NCBI GenBank assembly: GCA_035236585.1
Contig: CP141130.1
Location: forward strand, 76,703,944 to 76,767,943
DNA: 64,000 nucleotides
Source of the DNA: Warburgia ugandensis
Taxonomy: Eukaryota > Streptophyta > Magnoliopsida > Canellales > Canellaceae
Direction: 5' to 3'
This document shows, piece after piece, positions 24,016-35,039 of this stretch. The number at the start of each line of letters is the position of its first letter. Position 1 is the first letter of the stretch. The position numbers and the translations under genes were made by a program. Below the pieces are notes generated by a model that had not been told where the DNA came from, made no database searches, and saw only the letters and a list, made by a program, of their open reading frames with translations.

Positions 24016-26606
24016 TGTAATGACCCCAATTTTTGTAATATTAAAATCTCATGAAAAGTTCAGTTTTAAAGATAAGGGCATTTTGGTTATTTCACTAGTT
24101 TCCTTGACTAAACCCAGGAATTTGGTCCTAAAAATGGTTCCATTAGATGCGTCTCAGAAAAAGGAATCCAACAAGACAAAACTCACCCAAAACGGAGTTA
24201 AAATGAGCAAGTTATGGCCATTTAAAGTACAGGGGCAAAACTGTAATTTTTACAAAAAGGGTTTAGCTGCAAAACACAGGGGCCCATTTTGATACGGGCA
24301 CCCTTCATCTTCCACCTCCTAGAGAGTTTTAGAATGGCAGTGATTGGAGGGGAAATCACTGCCATTCTGGAGGTTTCTCCACCGCCATTCAAAGGCGGTG
24401 AGAGCCCCCTCCAGAACCCTCTCTTAGCTCTATAAATAGAGCTCTTGGGTGCCTCTAATGGCAGCCCAAAACGTTGGAGAAAGCCCAGCGTAGATCAGTG
24501 ACCAAGAGGGAAAAACGTGGAGAGAAAACCAACCACGAAGTAGGTACGCTCAAAAACTCCCCAAACCCATCTCACCCATAGTCATAAGCTCAGTTTCCCT
24601 AGGTTTTTGCATAAAAATCAATGGAGAATAGGCCCCTAGGGAGTCACCAAGGACCCTGGGACGGCCCCAGGGCTGCACTGGTTCCTCAGGGATGAACTAG
24701 GGCATCCCAAGGACGCCCTGGTCCCCCAACGACGGAAACGCCCAATTCGGACGAGACGCGTCGAATGCGTCTGAGAGGAAACCAACGGGGGCGTCCGTAG
24801 ACGCGCCCGCTAAAGAGAAAGACGGGGGGAGAAGTACTATGCGTCTGCATACGTGCCCGCTGAGGTGCACGCCGCAGACGCGCGCGCCCTAGCATTCTGT
24901 CTTTTTGTCTTTAAGACTTCTGTGTACGTACGACACTAAAATGATTATAACTTGAGATCTAGAGCTCCGATTGAGGCGCTGCAAAAGGCGTTGTGTCTGT
25001 ATCGATGACGCGGACACATCCAAACTATAAAATCCCTGATCAAGGCCCAATCAAAGGTGGGCATGACCCTTAGAATAGGATGGTGGAGCGTGGCCACAAG
25101 AACGTTGGGAAACTGAGGATACCAAGGCCCAATTAGGACCTTAGGACACCCATAGGCATAGGGATGGACCCCTAATGACTAAGTAATAAGATCAATCACT
25201 CTAAAATCTATAAAAGATAGGTCAAACTAACCTTGAGTCCCCAAACCATGTTCAGGAGCATACGAGGACAAAAGAGTTAACGCGACCTAGTCAGGTAGGT
25301 GCTCTATCACTATTAGATTCTTTTAAAAGAACTATTATTATTTTGAGAACATATGTTTTAAATATATGACTTGATTTGCATGACTTAATTCAGCATGCAT
25401 GATAAATGCTTTGTACATAGCCATGTTTTGAAATGATTGCATATACATTATGCACATATATGTGTTGCAAACAAGTGCAGACATTGCATGATTTAAGTAC
25501 TTGCAAAGATTGCATGTCCTTGAGGGTTGCCAAAAGACGCTGGAGTGCCGAGGGCCAGGCAGTTGTGAGGGACCCAAAGAGGACAAGTTTTAACAAGAGG
25601 TTTTGGTTTATTTAATGTGATTTGGGCAAGTAAGCCCATGGGTGCTATGCCGAGGGGTCTGGGTTGGCCACCCGGCCTCTACCACTAATAGGTGGATGGG
25701 TACCATGCCCAAAAAGAGGCAAGCCCCTACGTTGACTGCATGTGGTACAGGGGGCTACCATTGGTGTCACGGCACTGGGTCGACGTGTCATAGGCCCCGT
25801 GGAGGCTATGACCGAGTGTCCTCAGGTACCCGGGGACCACATGGCGAGGAGGTCGTGGGCATAGTGGACCTTATGGTTTGATGATTTATGTGCATTGCAT
25901 ATGGCATGATATGAGGTTGGTCGACCATACCATACTCGAGATCCATGAGTTGGATTCCATAAAGCATTTTATGCATATCATAATGCTATGATATATATGT
26001 ATATGATACTTTCGATTTTGGATTATATGATCCTTTAAGTCATTAGTATTTCAGTTTGACAATGGATTTTGATGTCGATGTTGAACTTGAGTATTCAGAC
26101 ATGCACATGTTTTGGAAAGAGCATATGATTTTAAAACATCGCATGCATTATAAAACTAGTAGTGATAGACTCCTACTGAGTATAATATATACTCACCCTA
26201 TCCTTAACATTTTTCAGGATAGTTCCACTCATAAATAGAAGACGTTTCAGGAGATATTAGTGCTACGAGCAAGTGAATCAAAAAGAAGAAAGTTATACAT
26301 GTAAGTAAACTCTCAACCCTTTGGACATGAAGTTGTATTTAATTACAGTTGGGCTGTGTGATGTGACTGGAAAGACCTGGGGAAAAATATTTATGATTTC
26401 TAAAGTTTTTCAAAAAACTACTTGGGTTGTTGTGAAGGCAAATGACACTCGGGGTTTTCAAAAAAAAAAAAAAACAGAGTTTAAAACTAAAGGTTTTCCA
26501 CTGCATTGCATGGTTTTTATAGAATGGTTTTCAAATAGGGATGCATCCCGCCTTAGGAAATTAGGTAGTGCATTTAAAAATGCATGAGAAAACCCGGGTC
26601 GTCACA
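24016..26606 (+). mobile_element. Solo long LTR, family copy 1 (TSD AATGT)
   Basis: Begins TGTAATGACCCCAATTTTTG and ends AACCCGGGTCGTCACA. Flanked by perfect AATGT at 24011-24015 and 26607-26611. Removing it rejoins a Ty3/gypsy frame, which confirms insertion. The TATA box is TATAAATA at 24431-24438. It is GC-rich in the middle (24680-25880). It has no internal region and no coding capacity. Length and TG...CA ends suit a long-LTR Ty3/gypsy such as Tekay/Del, but the superfamily is an inference. Four other copies occur in the window. Confidence 0.9.
24431..24438 (+). promoter_or_regulatory. TATA box of solo LTR copy 1
   Basis: TATAAATA in context AGCTCTATAAATAGAGCTC, itself a near-palindrome. 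Two other perfect palindromes lie just upstream (24331-24368 and 24380-24400). Confidence 0.6.
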
Positions 26607-26611
26607 AATGT

Positions 26612-27516
26612 ACTGGAGGACATCATCGAACCATACCTTGCCATCTTCTGTCCTAGACACAATAGAGATTCATTCGATGAAGGAGTTGATGTTGACTTTC
26701 TCTTTTGGATAAAAGATGGCCCCCCAATCCACTTAATTGTGATGGGCTCGATAATTATCTTGGAGAGGTGAGAGAAGCGATTGATGCTTAGCTTTTGATA
26801 GACACTTGAGGCCGAATTTTGATATTAAGAGCAACCATCATGCAACCCCTTGATTTAAGTGCAACTAATGTTGTTAGAGCCGGTCAAAGAATTTCCTCAA
26901 CATGGTCATCTTTTGTCAGTAACTTGACTATCATGCCATCAATACTCACCTCTAATTGCCAATGCATCACGTAGCGTAGTAGAATTTTGGCCATCCTCTA
27001 ATAGGGGGTCCCAACTTTCTTTTGGCCAAAAGACATAACCTCCCATGGTGTGAGAAAGGATATCTATTAGTCTTATATTTGGGTGACATATTGATTTGGT
27101 TGTACCCTGAGAAACCATCTATGAAAGAAAGTCGCGTGACACCATTTGTGTGATCAAGCAAGAGAACTATATGAAGCAAAGGAAAATTGGCTTTAGGATT
27201 GACCTTGTTTCGATCTCGAAAGTCAACACAGACTTTGATTTGGTCATTTTTCTATTGGCCGGGGATAATGTTGCTCAGCCATTTAGGATTATGGACTTCT
27301 ATGAATTCAACAAACAATTATTTTTGAACCTCTTCTTTGATCTGCCGTTCCTACTCTTTCCTCATCTCACGAACCTTTTGAGGGAAAGGCCTACCATTTA
27401 GATTTGTTAGGGTATTGTTTTGGTGACTTACAGGTGTAGAAGAAAACTTCAAGCTATACACTAATCCATAAGCTTTGCAGTGCCAAAGATCAGAGCTTGA
27501 AAATATGAGACAAAAT
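26612..27516 (-). pseudogene. Ty3/gypsy reverse transcriptase/RNase H remnant
   Basis: On the minus strand, about 27270 to 27020 reads VDFRDRNKVNPKANFPLLHI, then VTRLSFIDGFSGYNQINMSP. These are the gypsy RT motifs normally written R-x-C-x-D-Y/F-R-x-L-N and L-S-F-M-D-G-Y-S-G-Y-N-Q-I. The YxDD-bearing part and most of RNase H are missing: fewer than 500 bp separate this from the integrase once the solo LTR is removed. The left end (EDGKVWFDDVLQY) is the RNase H to integrase linker, cut by the solo LTR. The right end is cut by the copia element. Frameshifts and stops are frequent. Confidence 0.8.
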
Positions 27517-27921
27517 TGTTGGTCCAGCCCCATTCTTCAGCCACCACTAACACCATCTTCAACGGTGGTGGGCGCAGCAATCGGTCATCGACTGCTGACT
27601 TCAACTGTGGCGGGCGCCGCAGTCAGCTGCCACCGACTTCAATAGTGGCGTGCGTTGCCGTCGGCCATCGTCCATTGACTTCTGTAATTTGTTGAAAATT
27701 AGGGCCCAAAAATCCCTCTAAATAGGGATACCAAGAGGGCGAAGAATAAGAACACAGATCTGTAAAATCCCCGTGTCTTCTTCTCTGTAAAAACCCCTGT
27801 ATTTCATTTTACATAGTGAAATCATTTCCTCTCCCATGGACATAAGCTTATTGGCCGAACCACGTTAATATCGGTGTGTTTTTGTGTGTGTGATCTTGGG
27901 CGGGGACTAAAATCCCCAACA
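27517..27921 (+). repeat. Copia 5' LTR
   Basis: 405 bp, TGTTGGTCCAGCCCCATTCT to AAAATCCCCAACA. Its TATA position reads TCTAAATA (27717-27724), where the 3' LTR has TATAAATA, so its promoter is probably weakened. Confidence 0.97.
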
Positions 27922-27923
27922 AG

Positions 27924-27935
27924 TGGTATCAGAGT
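27924..27935 (+). other. Copia primer-binding site
   Basis: TGGTATCAGAGT, two bases after the 5' LTR; it matches the plant initiator tRNA-Met 3' region except for the last base. Confidence 0.9.
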
Positions 27936-28004
27936 GAGGTTCTGCCATGAAACAGAGGTAGAAAATGGATTTGCAGTTTCGCCGATTGAGAGGAAGAAGA
28001 AAAC

Positions 28005-28280
28005 TGTTCATGCTACAGTTTGCTACAGTAGTCATCATTGCTGCTACAGTGAAAAAGCACGTTATCATGTTGCTACAGTAAAAGCATCATCATTAATGTC
28101 GCTACAGTACTATTACAGTACCCCCTGAGGCGGATTCCAATAATGAGTTTCAACAGGGTTCGAGTTACAACAGTATAGAGTTGTAACAGTACGAGTGCAA
28201 ACAGTAGCGCGTTTGCACAGCAGCTGAGTTGAAACAGGAGCACGTTGCAATAGTACCGCGTTGCAACAGTGATTCGATTG
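28005..28280 (+). repeat. Reiterated CTACAGT / CAACAGT words in the copia leader
   Basis: At least five GCTACAGT copies (28011-28110), then related TACAGT, AACAGT and TGCAACAGT words to 28270, at irregular spacing. They lie between the primer-binding site and gag. Confidence 0.6.
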
Positions 28281-28399
28281 GAGCAGACCTATTTTGGCAG
28301 GTTTTCGAGGGGGATAGACCGGTTCTTGGGAAACGCAATGGTGTTCTCAAATTTGCAAGATTTTCTCCTAAAATTGCTATAAGTAATCTTTCTTTACTT

Positions 28400-29205
28400 A
28401 TGGAGGCAAACATGAGCAAAATGATTTGCTTAAATGGTACTAACTATCACAAGTGGAAGGGAAAGATGAAAGATCTTCTTTTTGTGAAGAAATTACATCT
28501 ACTTGTCTTTGCTACTCAAAAACTGGAGGATAAGTCCGAAGATGAGTGGGCTTTTGAACACGAACAAGTATGTGGTTTTATTCGACAATGGGTAGAAGAT
28601 AATGTTCTGAATCATATTCAAAATGAAACACATGCTAGAATTCTATGAATCAAATTAGAAACCTTGTACTCGTCGAGAACTGGTAATAATAAGTTATTCC
28701 TACTTAATCAAGTGATGCACCTGAGATACAAGGAAGGGAGTTCTATTTTTGACCACTTGAACGAGTTGACTAGATGCTTTCAGCAACTATCCAACGTTGG
28801 GTCAGGTTTGACGATGATATCATGGGTTTATAGCTTTTAAATACTTTGCCTGACTCATGGGAAAATTTTCGTGTTTCACTAGCTAATTTTGCTCCAGGTG
28901 GTGCTATGACATGGGAATCTACGAGAAGCGTAGTTCTAAATGAAGAAATGAGGCGACGAGCTCAAGTTGTCACCACATCACAGTTTGAGATTTTGATCTC
29001 AGAAAATCGAGGGAGAAGCAAGATCAAAGGACATGAGAAGAATAACAGAAGCATGAGTAAATTGAGAGAGAAGCAATTATTGTGGTAAGAAGGGTCACAT
29101 TAAAAGGCAGTGTTATAAGTGGAAAGCTGAAAACAAAACAGAGAATGCCAAGCAGGAGAGAAGAAATGATGAGGGGAATGATCGTGTAGCTGCCACTACT
29201 TTAGG
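28400..29205 (+). pseudogene. Copia gag (capsid plus zinc knuckle), broken
   Basis: Starts MEANMSKMICLNGTNYHKWK, the usual copia Gag opening (L/F-N-G-T-N-Y-x-x-W-K). It reads on through DEWAFEHEQ and IRQWVEDNVLNHI, then a TGA at 28646-28648 where Trp is expected (I-L-[W]-I-K-L). A frameshift follows near 28805, then an in-frame TAG, and the frame resumes at LLNTLPDSWENF. The nucleocapsid zinc knuckle (29072-29113) reads SNYCGKKGHIKRQC; the first Cys of the CX2CX4HX4C motif is Ser. The protein cannot be made intact. Confidence 0.88.
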
Positions 29206-29212
29206 CCTTGTT

Positions 29213-29461
29213 GTGGTCTATGATGAAAATGAAATCAACCTAGCCTCCAATGAGATTGGATGGGTTGTTGACAGTGGTGCTTCTTTTCACGTTACCTCGA
29301 GGAGGGAGTTTTTCACCTCGTACACTCCTGGTGACTTTGGAGTGTTGAAGATGGGTAACGATGGGCTGTCAAAGGTTGTTGGTATTAGATCTGTCTGTGT
29401 GAAAACCAACAATGGAACGAGGTTGATTCTCAAGGACGTTCGACATGTACCAGATATCTAG
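29213..29461 (+). pseudogene. Copia protease segment
   Basis: Aspartic protease with the active site in GWVVDSGASFHVTSRREFF and the family's downstream TNNGTRLILKDVRHVPDI. It is in frame with the integrase segment apart from a TAG at 29459-29461, where the family usually continues with a residue before LNLIS. The catalytic Asp is kept. Confidence 0.9.
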
Positions 29462-30655
29462 TTGAACTTAATATCAGCCAAAAAGCTTAATGATGATGGG
29501 TATTGTAGTACCTTTTGTGATGGACAGTGGAAGCTCTCTAAGGGAGCGCTTGTGGTTGCTAGAGGGAAGAAATCATCTAGCTTGTATGTGATGCAAGCTT
29601 CGATTCCTATGAACTCTGTGAACGTAGTTGATGTTGCTGGTTCTTCAGAGTTGTGGCACAGGCAGCTCAGTCACATGAGTGAGAAAGGACTAAATTGCCT
29701 AGTTAAGAAGAATTTGCTTTCAGGGCTCAAAGCTACAAAGTTGAGCAAATGTGCACATTGTCTTACCGGGAAGCACCAACGAGTTTCCTTCAAAAGCCAT
29801 ACTTCTTTTAGAAAGTCAAGCGTGCTTGAATTAGTACATTTAGATGTATGCGGTCCTATGAAGGTACGCACATTTGGTGGTACATTATATTTTGTCACAT
29901 TTATTGATGATTATTCCAGGAAACTCTGGGTCTATGTTTTGAAAACTGAGGATCAGATGCTTGACAAGTTTAAAGAATTTCAAGCTTCTATTGAGCAGCA
30001 AACGGGGAAGAAGCTGAAATGTATTCGCACAGACAATGGTGGCGAGTACTGTGGACCTTTCGATGCTTATTGTAAGAAGCAAGGGATTAGACATCAAAGA
30101 ACTCCTCCGAAAACTCCTCAGCTAAATGGTTTAGCAGAGAGGATGAACAGGATATTGACGGAGAGGGTCAGATGCTTGCTTTTTGAAGCAAAGCTGCCTG
30201 GTTCCTTCTGGGGTGAGGCGCTATACACAACAGCCTATGTGATTAACCTATCTCTAATTGTTGCCTTGAATGCATATGTTCCTGACAGGCTATGGTATGG
30301 AACATATGTCTCTTACGATCATTTGTGGGTATTTGGGTGCAAGGCGTTTGTACATATACCCAAGGATGAGAGGTCCAAGTTAGACGTCAAGACCAAACAA
30401 TGCATTTTCAACGGCTATGGGCAGTATGAGTTTGGTTACAGGCTATATGATCCTGTTGTAAAGAAGTTGGTTAGAAGCCGTGATGTGGTCTTTATGGAAG
30501 ACCAAACCATTGAACACATTGACAAAGACGAAGTATCAGAAACTCAGAGTTTTGATACTCTGATCGCTTTAGATCCAGTTCATGTTTTACATACGCCAAG
30601 TGTAGATGACACCAATGACAATGGTGGTGCTCCAGTTGATGTTCAAGATAATTAG
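29462..30655 (+). pseudogene. Copia integrase segment
   Basis: Open for 397 codons from LNLISAKKL. In order: pre-integrase WHRQLSHMSEKGL; the HHCC zinc site (H-x-x-x-H in HRQLSH, C-x-x-C in KCAHC); then the DDE core, with D in LDVCGPM, D in IRTDNGGEY and E in LNGLAERMNR, all present. The C-terminal GKAF-type region reads VFGCKAFVHIPKDERSKLD. It ends at TAG 30653-30655 in a hydrophilic linker, with further stops at 30719-30721 (TAG) and 30797-30799 (TGA) before RT. This is the best-preserved part of the element. Confidence 0.93.
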
Positions 30656-30808
30656 GTTGAGGGAGAACATGAAGCTGTTGAAGACATGGATGTTTCATCA
30701 GAAGCTGATGATATTCAGTAGGAGGTTTCTACTGAGGAACAATCAGTTTCATTGAGACGGAGTTTGAGAGATCGTCAACCCTCCACTCGATATTCATGAG
30801 ATGAGTAT

Positions 30809-31720
30809 GTGCTCCTCACTGACGGGGGAGAGCCTGAGAGCTATACAGAGGCAGCTGAAAGTGAAGAGAATGCAGAGTGGATTGCATCCATGAAGGATGA
30901 GATGAAATCCTTACAAGACAACCACACTTTTGAGCTGGAAAGATTACCTAAGGGCAAACAAGCTTTGAAGAATCGGTGGACATACAAGGTGAAGTACGAG
31001 GGTGACACTTCACGACTACGATACAAAGCTAGACTTATGGTGAAAGGCTTTGGTCAAAGAAAAGGTGTCGATTTCGAGGAGATATTTTCTCTTGTTGTTA
31101 AAATGTCTTCAATCCGAGTTGTATTGGGTTTGGACGCAAACCTTGATTTGGAGGTTGAACAGATGGATGTGAAGACAACGTTCCTCCATGGTGACTTAGA
31201 GGAGGAGATATATATGGAGCAGCTAGAAGGGTTTGTTGCTAAAGGCAAAGAGAATTATGTTTGCAAATTGAAGAAGCGTTTGTATGGCTTGAAACAGGCT
31301 CCCAAACAGTGGTACAAGAAGTTTGAGCAGCTCATGACCTAACAAGGTTATAGAAAGACTACTTCAAATCACTGTGTTTGTGCAGAAATTCTCAGAAGAT
31401 GATTTCGTCATCTTGCCACTCTATGTCGACGATATGCTTATTGTTGGCAGCAGCTCTTCAAGGATCAGTCAGTTAAAGAAGGAGCTGAACAAAGTCTTTG
31501 CTATGAAAGACTTGGGATCCTGAGATAGATTCTCGAGATTTCTATCATTCGTGATAAGAGGAATAAGCAATTATGGCTATCTCAGGAGAAGTACATAGAA
31601 AAGGTACTTCAACGATTTCACATGGATAAAGCTAATGTGGTTAGTACACCTTTTGCTACTCACTCTAAGCTTAGTAAGAATCAAGTTCCAACGAGTGATG
31701 CTGAGAAGGAATACATGTAA
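30809..31720 (+). pseudogene. Copia reverse transcriptase segment, broken
   Basis: Starts LLTDGGEPESYTEA. It contains NRWTYKVKYEGD, YKARLMVKGFGQ, the first catalytic block QMDVKTTFLHGDLEEEIYM and KKRLYGLKQAPKQWY. A TAA at 31340-31342 (Gln expected) and a frameshift near 31376 follow. The active-site box LYVDDMLIVG is intact at 31419-31448. There is another stop plus frameshift after KDLGS (about 31520), and later LWLSQEKYIEKVLQRF. YVDD and the first catalytic Asp survive, but the frame is destroyed. Confidence 0.9.
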
Positions 31721-32386
31721 GATGTTCCTTATGCTTCAGTTGTTGGCAGTCTTATGTATGCCATGGTATGCACCAAACCAGACATTGCATATGCAGTTGG
31801 TACAGTGAGCCGTTTTTTATCAAATCCAGGAAAAGAACATTGGAATGCACTGAAGTGGATATTGAGATATCTACATGGTACTTCCAAGTTGTGTTTAAGA
31901 TTTGGCATTGGCAAGCCCGTACTTGAGGGCTACACTGATTTAAATATGGCTGGTGATATTGACACGAGGAAGTCTACTTCAGGCTACTTGATTACTTTTT
32001 CAAGGGGAGCTGTGTCATGGCAATCAAAGTTACAGAAATGTGTTGCCTTATCTACGACAGAGGCTGAGTTTATTGCTGTGACGGAAGCATGCAAAGAGTT
32101 ATTGTGGATGAAGAAGTTCGTGAACGAACTTGGCTTTATGCAGAAGAGGTATGCGTTATTTTGCAACAGTCAAAGTGCTATACACCTTAGCAAGAATTCT
32201 ACTTTTCATGGAAGGTCAAAGCACATTGATGTTCGGTATCATTGAATACGTGATATTTTGGACTCGAAGTCGTTAGAGCTTGAGAAGATTCATACTGACA
32301 ATAATAATTCGGATATGATGACAAAAGCATTACCTCGGAGCAAGTTCGAGATTTGCAGGGAATTGACCGGAATGGGCTTCTGCTAA
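31721..32386 (+). pseudogene. Copia RNase H segment and C-terminus
   Basis: SVVGSLMYAMVCTKPDIAYA, then HWNALKWILRYLHGTSKLCL, GYTDLNMAGDIDTRKSTSGY, AVSWQSKLQKCVALSTTEAE and KHIDVRYH. The catalytic Asp of GYTD and Glu of TTEAE are present; NMAGD replaces the more usual D-Y-A-G-D. TGA at 32243-32245 stands where Trp or another residue is expected before IRDILDSK. The protein would end MGFC at TAA 32384-32386. Confidence 0.92.
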
Positions 32387-32426
32387 AAGTCCATACGTGA
32401 AGAAACCTCCTTTAGTTAATGGGCCT

Positions 32427-32438
32427 GGAGGGGGAGAT
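32427..32438 (+). other. Copia polypurine tract
   Basis: GGAGGGGGAGAT, one base before the 3' LTR; the plus-strand primer site. Confidence 0.9.
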
Positions 32439-32439
32439 T

Positions 32440-32844
32440 TGTTGGTCCAGCCCCATTTTTCAGCCACCACCGACACCATCTTCAACGGTGGTGGGCGCAG
32501 TAGTCGGCCATGGACTGCTGACTTCAACTGTGGCGGGCACCGCAATCAGCTGCCACCAACTTCAACAGTGGCAGGCACCGCCATCGGCCACCGCCCATTG
32601 ACTTTTGTAATTTGTTGAAAATTAGGGCCCAAAAATCCCTATAAATAGGGATACCAAGAGGGCAAAGAATAAGAACACAGATCTGTAAAATCCCCGTGTC
32701 TTCTTCTCTGTAAAAACCCCTGTATTTCATTTTACATAGTGAAATCATTCCCTCTCCCGTGGACGTAGGCTTATTGGTCGAACCACATTAATATCGGTGT
32801 GTTTTTGTGTGTGTGATCTTGGGCGGGGACTAAAATCCCCAACA
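32440..32844 (+). repeat. Copia 3' LTR
   Basis: 405 bp, same ends as the 5' LTR, with TATAAATA kept at 32640-32647. A transcript started here would read outward into 32845 and beyond. Confidence 0.97.
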
Positions 32845-32943
32845 AAAATGTCCGGTAAGGTTCAAGAACAGAGCTTGTGATTTCCTTCTTTATGCTGTTT
32901 GAAAGTCGTACAAGGACAGTGAGAAAGACAGAAAATGTAGTTC

Positions 32944-32945
<2 letters not shown>

Positions 32946-33010
<65 letters not shown>
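32946..33010. repeat. CT dinucleotide array
   Basis: Uninterrupted (CT)n of 65 bp, 100 bp beyond the copia element. Confidence 0.97.
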
Positions 33011-33012
<2 letters not shown>

Positions 33013-35039
33013 GAATCATTTTATTTTATAAGGAGATAATTACCCGTTATTCTCGGTAATTCACGTAATACATGACATATAGTCCTACAAAATCATGTGA
33101 TCTCAATCATTCAAATCATCTAATTAGTTTATCAGGCTAGCTCGAAGATCAGATAATGGTAAAAGCCTCAACCTCATGAGCAAAATAAATCATCCAGCCG
33201 TTTGGTCGACAACTAGGACTAACACATACACCCTAAAGGCTAACTTTGGTTTGATCGACCACTAGGACTAACACATACACCCTAACGGCCAACCACTGTG
33301 TGTTAACAAGCGATTGCGACCGGAAGAAAGCAAAATCATTAAAGAGAAGAAACAAAGTGGAGTTCACGGATTCAATCACAGCCATCGAATAGAGAAAGGA
33401 GCTATCATAGTAGCATAGTGGCTGAAGGAGATTCTCTTAAGAGGAGACCTGGGAGGGACCATGCCTTGGAGCATTTTCTAGGGACCAGACGATAATTCTT
33501 CTTTAATTGTTTCTGCAGCGCGACTAAACAACTAGTTCCATAAAAAACGACATATTGTTGCCAAGTAAATGGCTTGTGTTTGACTTTCTCTTTCTATTTG
33601 TCCTTTCAAGGATGTTTAAGCCTTTCTTTTCTTCAGTAAAGAAGTCTATTTGGATGTCGCAGTGCAGTTTTTGGATGGTTTTGCACAAAAAAGTCCATGG
33701 ATTTGGATGTTATAGTGACTCATTGTTTATTCCTTATGCCCTCGACCTATACTGCAGAGCTTATCTGGTGTAGCCCGTGTATATGGATTGACACATGGGC
33801 ATCTAATATGAGGTCGATATGTTTAGTGATCTAAACCGTTCATTTATTAAAGTTCAAAGGACAGACTACAAAAATCTTCCAAGTTGGATGATTTTAACTT
33901 GCTTGTCGTCGGTGCATGTCAAATGAACAGCTGAGACAAATTCAAGAATTAACGATATTGTGATCACCAATCAGTAGGAGGGTGAGGAATATTTGCTATA
34001 TCTATAAGATTTTCAATTGCCAATCTAAGACAGTGTTCACATTGAACCATTTGGATCAGCAGCATGCATACATGTAGGAAACTTAATGGGAAGGCAAAAT
34101 TTGGGGACGACAACCATTTGCACGTCTTGCATTAAATGATGAGACCTGTCCTCCTCAATGTGCATGTGCATGTGCATGTCTTCCTCAATTGATGAGACCT
34201 GTCTCTCTCTCTGTCTCATATGTGCATGTGCAAGTATTCCAATCATGTTACATGCATACAGAAGAAGTTATCTACTCTATTCACCGTTTGATGCATTGAG
34301 TCATGACTAGCCTCGCATCGGAAACTGATTTGAGTCAGTCTCTACAAAGTATATTTATCACCAGACCATCTGCCAGACATCATTGGGATGAAATGATGTT
34401 GTCAAAGGGCACATTACACATACTGGCGACTTTATAGGAAGTGTCCAGTAGAAAGGCAACTCATGTAAGTGTAGGCTAGGATGAGAACCGACGAGACACT
34501 CTATAAAGCTAAAAAAAAGAGAGCAATTATTCCCATCACTATATGCTTTCTGCAAATATGAAATGGGTTAAAAGTATAGATCTGCACATGTGAAAAGATT
34601 CTACCGTTATGAAGTTTGCGTGCAGGTTCCCCACAAAGAATCCGCCATGATTCGATTTGTGTTGTGATTTATGCATGCCCTAATCGATCTGAACTGCTAC
34701 TAGAAAGTGGAACGAGTGGAGCCCAAAGCCCATGGTCCGGGAACCACAGTGACTAGAAGGGAGAAAGGGGTGCAAGTTTCTGGGTCTTTGTGTCAAGCTC
34801 AAATCGTGTGATTGATAATGAAATTTTGCTGAACCGAGTTTACTTAGTAAAGGAAAATGAGCTTACGATTAAAATTTATTCCTTCCATGCATGGCTTCCT
34901 TCTCAGACTATTTCCATGCATCTACATATCACTGTTCTGGTACTGTTGCATGGCTACGTGGATTAGGAACCCGGGCTTAAATTATCTGCTAGGGATTTGC
35001 AACTTCCTCAAAAAATCCGTGAATTCATAAACACCGATT
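33011..35039. other. No gene seen
   Basis: Contains a short tandem duplication of about 50 bp near 33200-33290 (ACTAGGACTAACACATACAC twice) and a CATGTGCATG-rich stretch at 34157-34240. No convincing exon on either strand. Confidence 0.45.

Larger units (their letters stand above)
27517..32844 (+). mobile_element. Full-length Ty1/copia retrotransposon, defective (TSD AAAAT)
   Basis: 5328 bp, with 405-bp LTRs at both ends (TGTTGG...CCAACA), a primer-binding site, gag, protease, integrase, RT, RNase H and polypurine tract in copia order. Flanked by perfect AAAAT at 27512-27516 and 32845-32849. By eye the LTRs differ at about 28 of 405 positions (about 7 percent), nearly all transitions. At a commonly used plant rate of 1.3e-8 per site per year this would be roughly 2-3 million years, an inference. 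The RNase H text (GDIDTRKSTSGY, ALSTTEAEF) and the MTKALPRSKFE tail suggest the Tork/TNT1-like lineage. It is inserted in a minus-strand gypsy remnant. Confidence 0.97.

Noticed and set aside
27512..32849. Copia element as a currently active transposon
   Set aside because: Catalytic motifs remain, but at least seven stops, two or more frameshifts, a mutated 5' TATA box and about 7 percent LTR divergence make it dead on its own.
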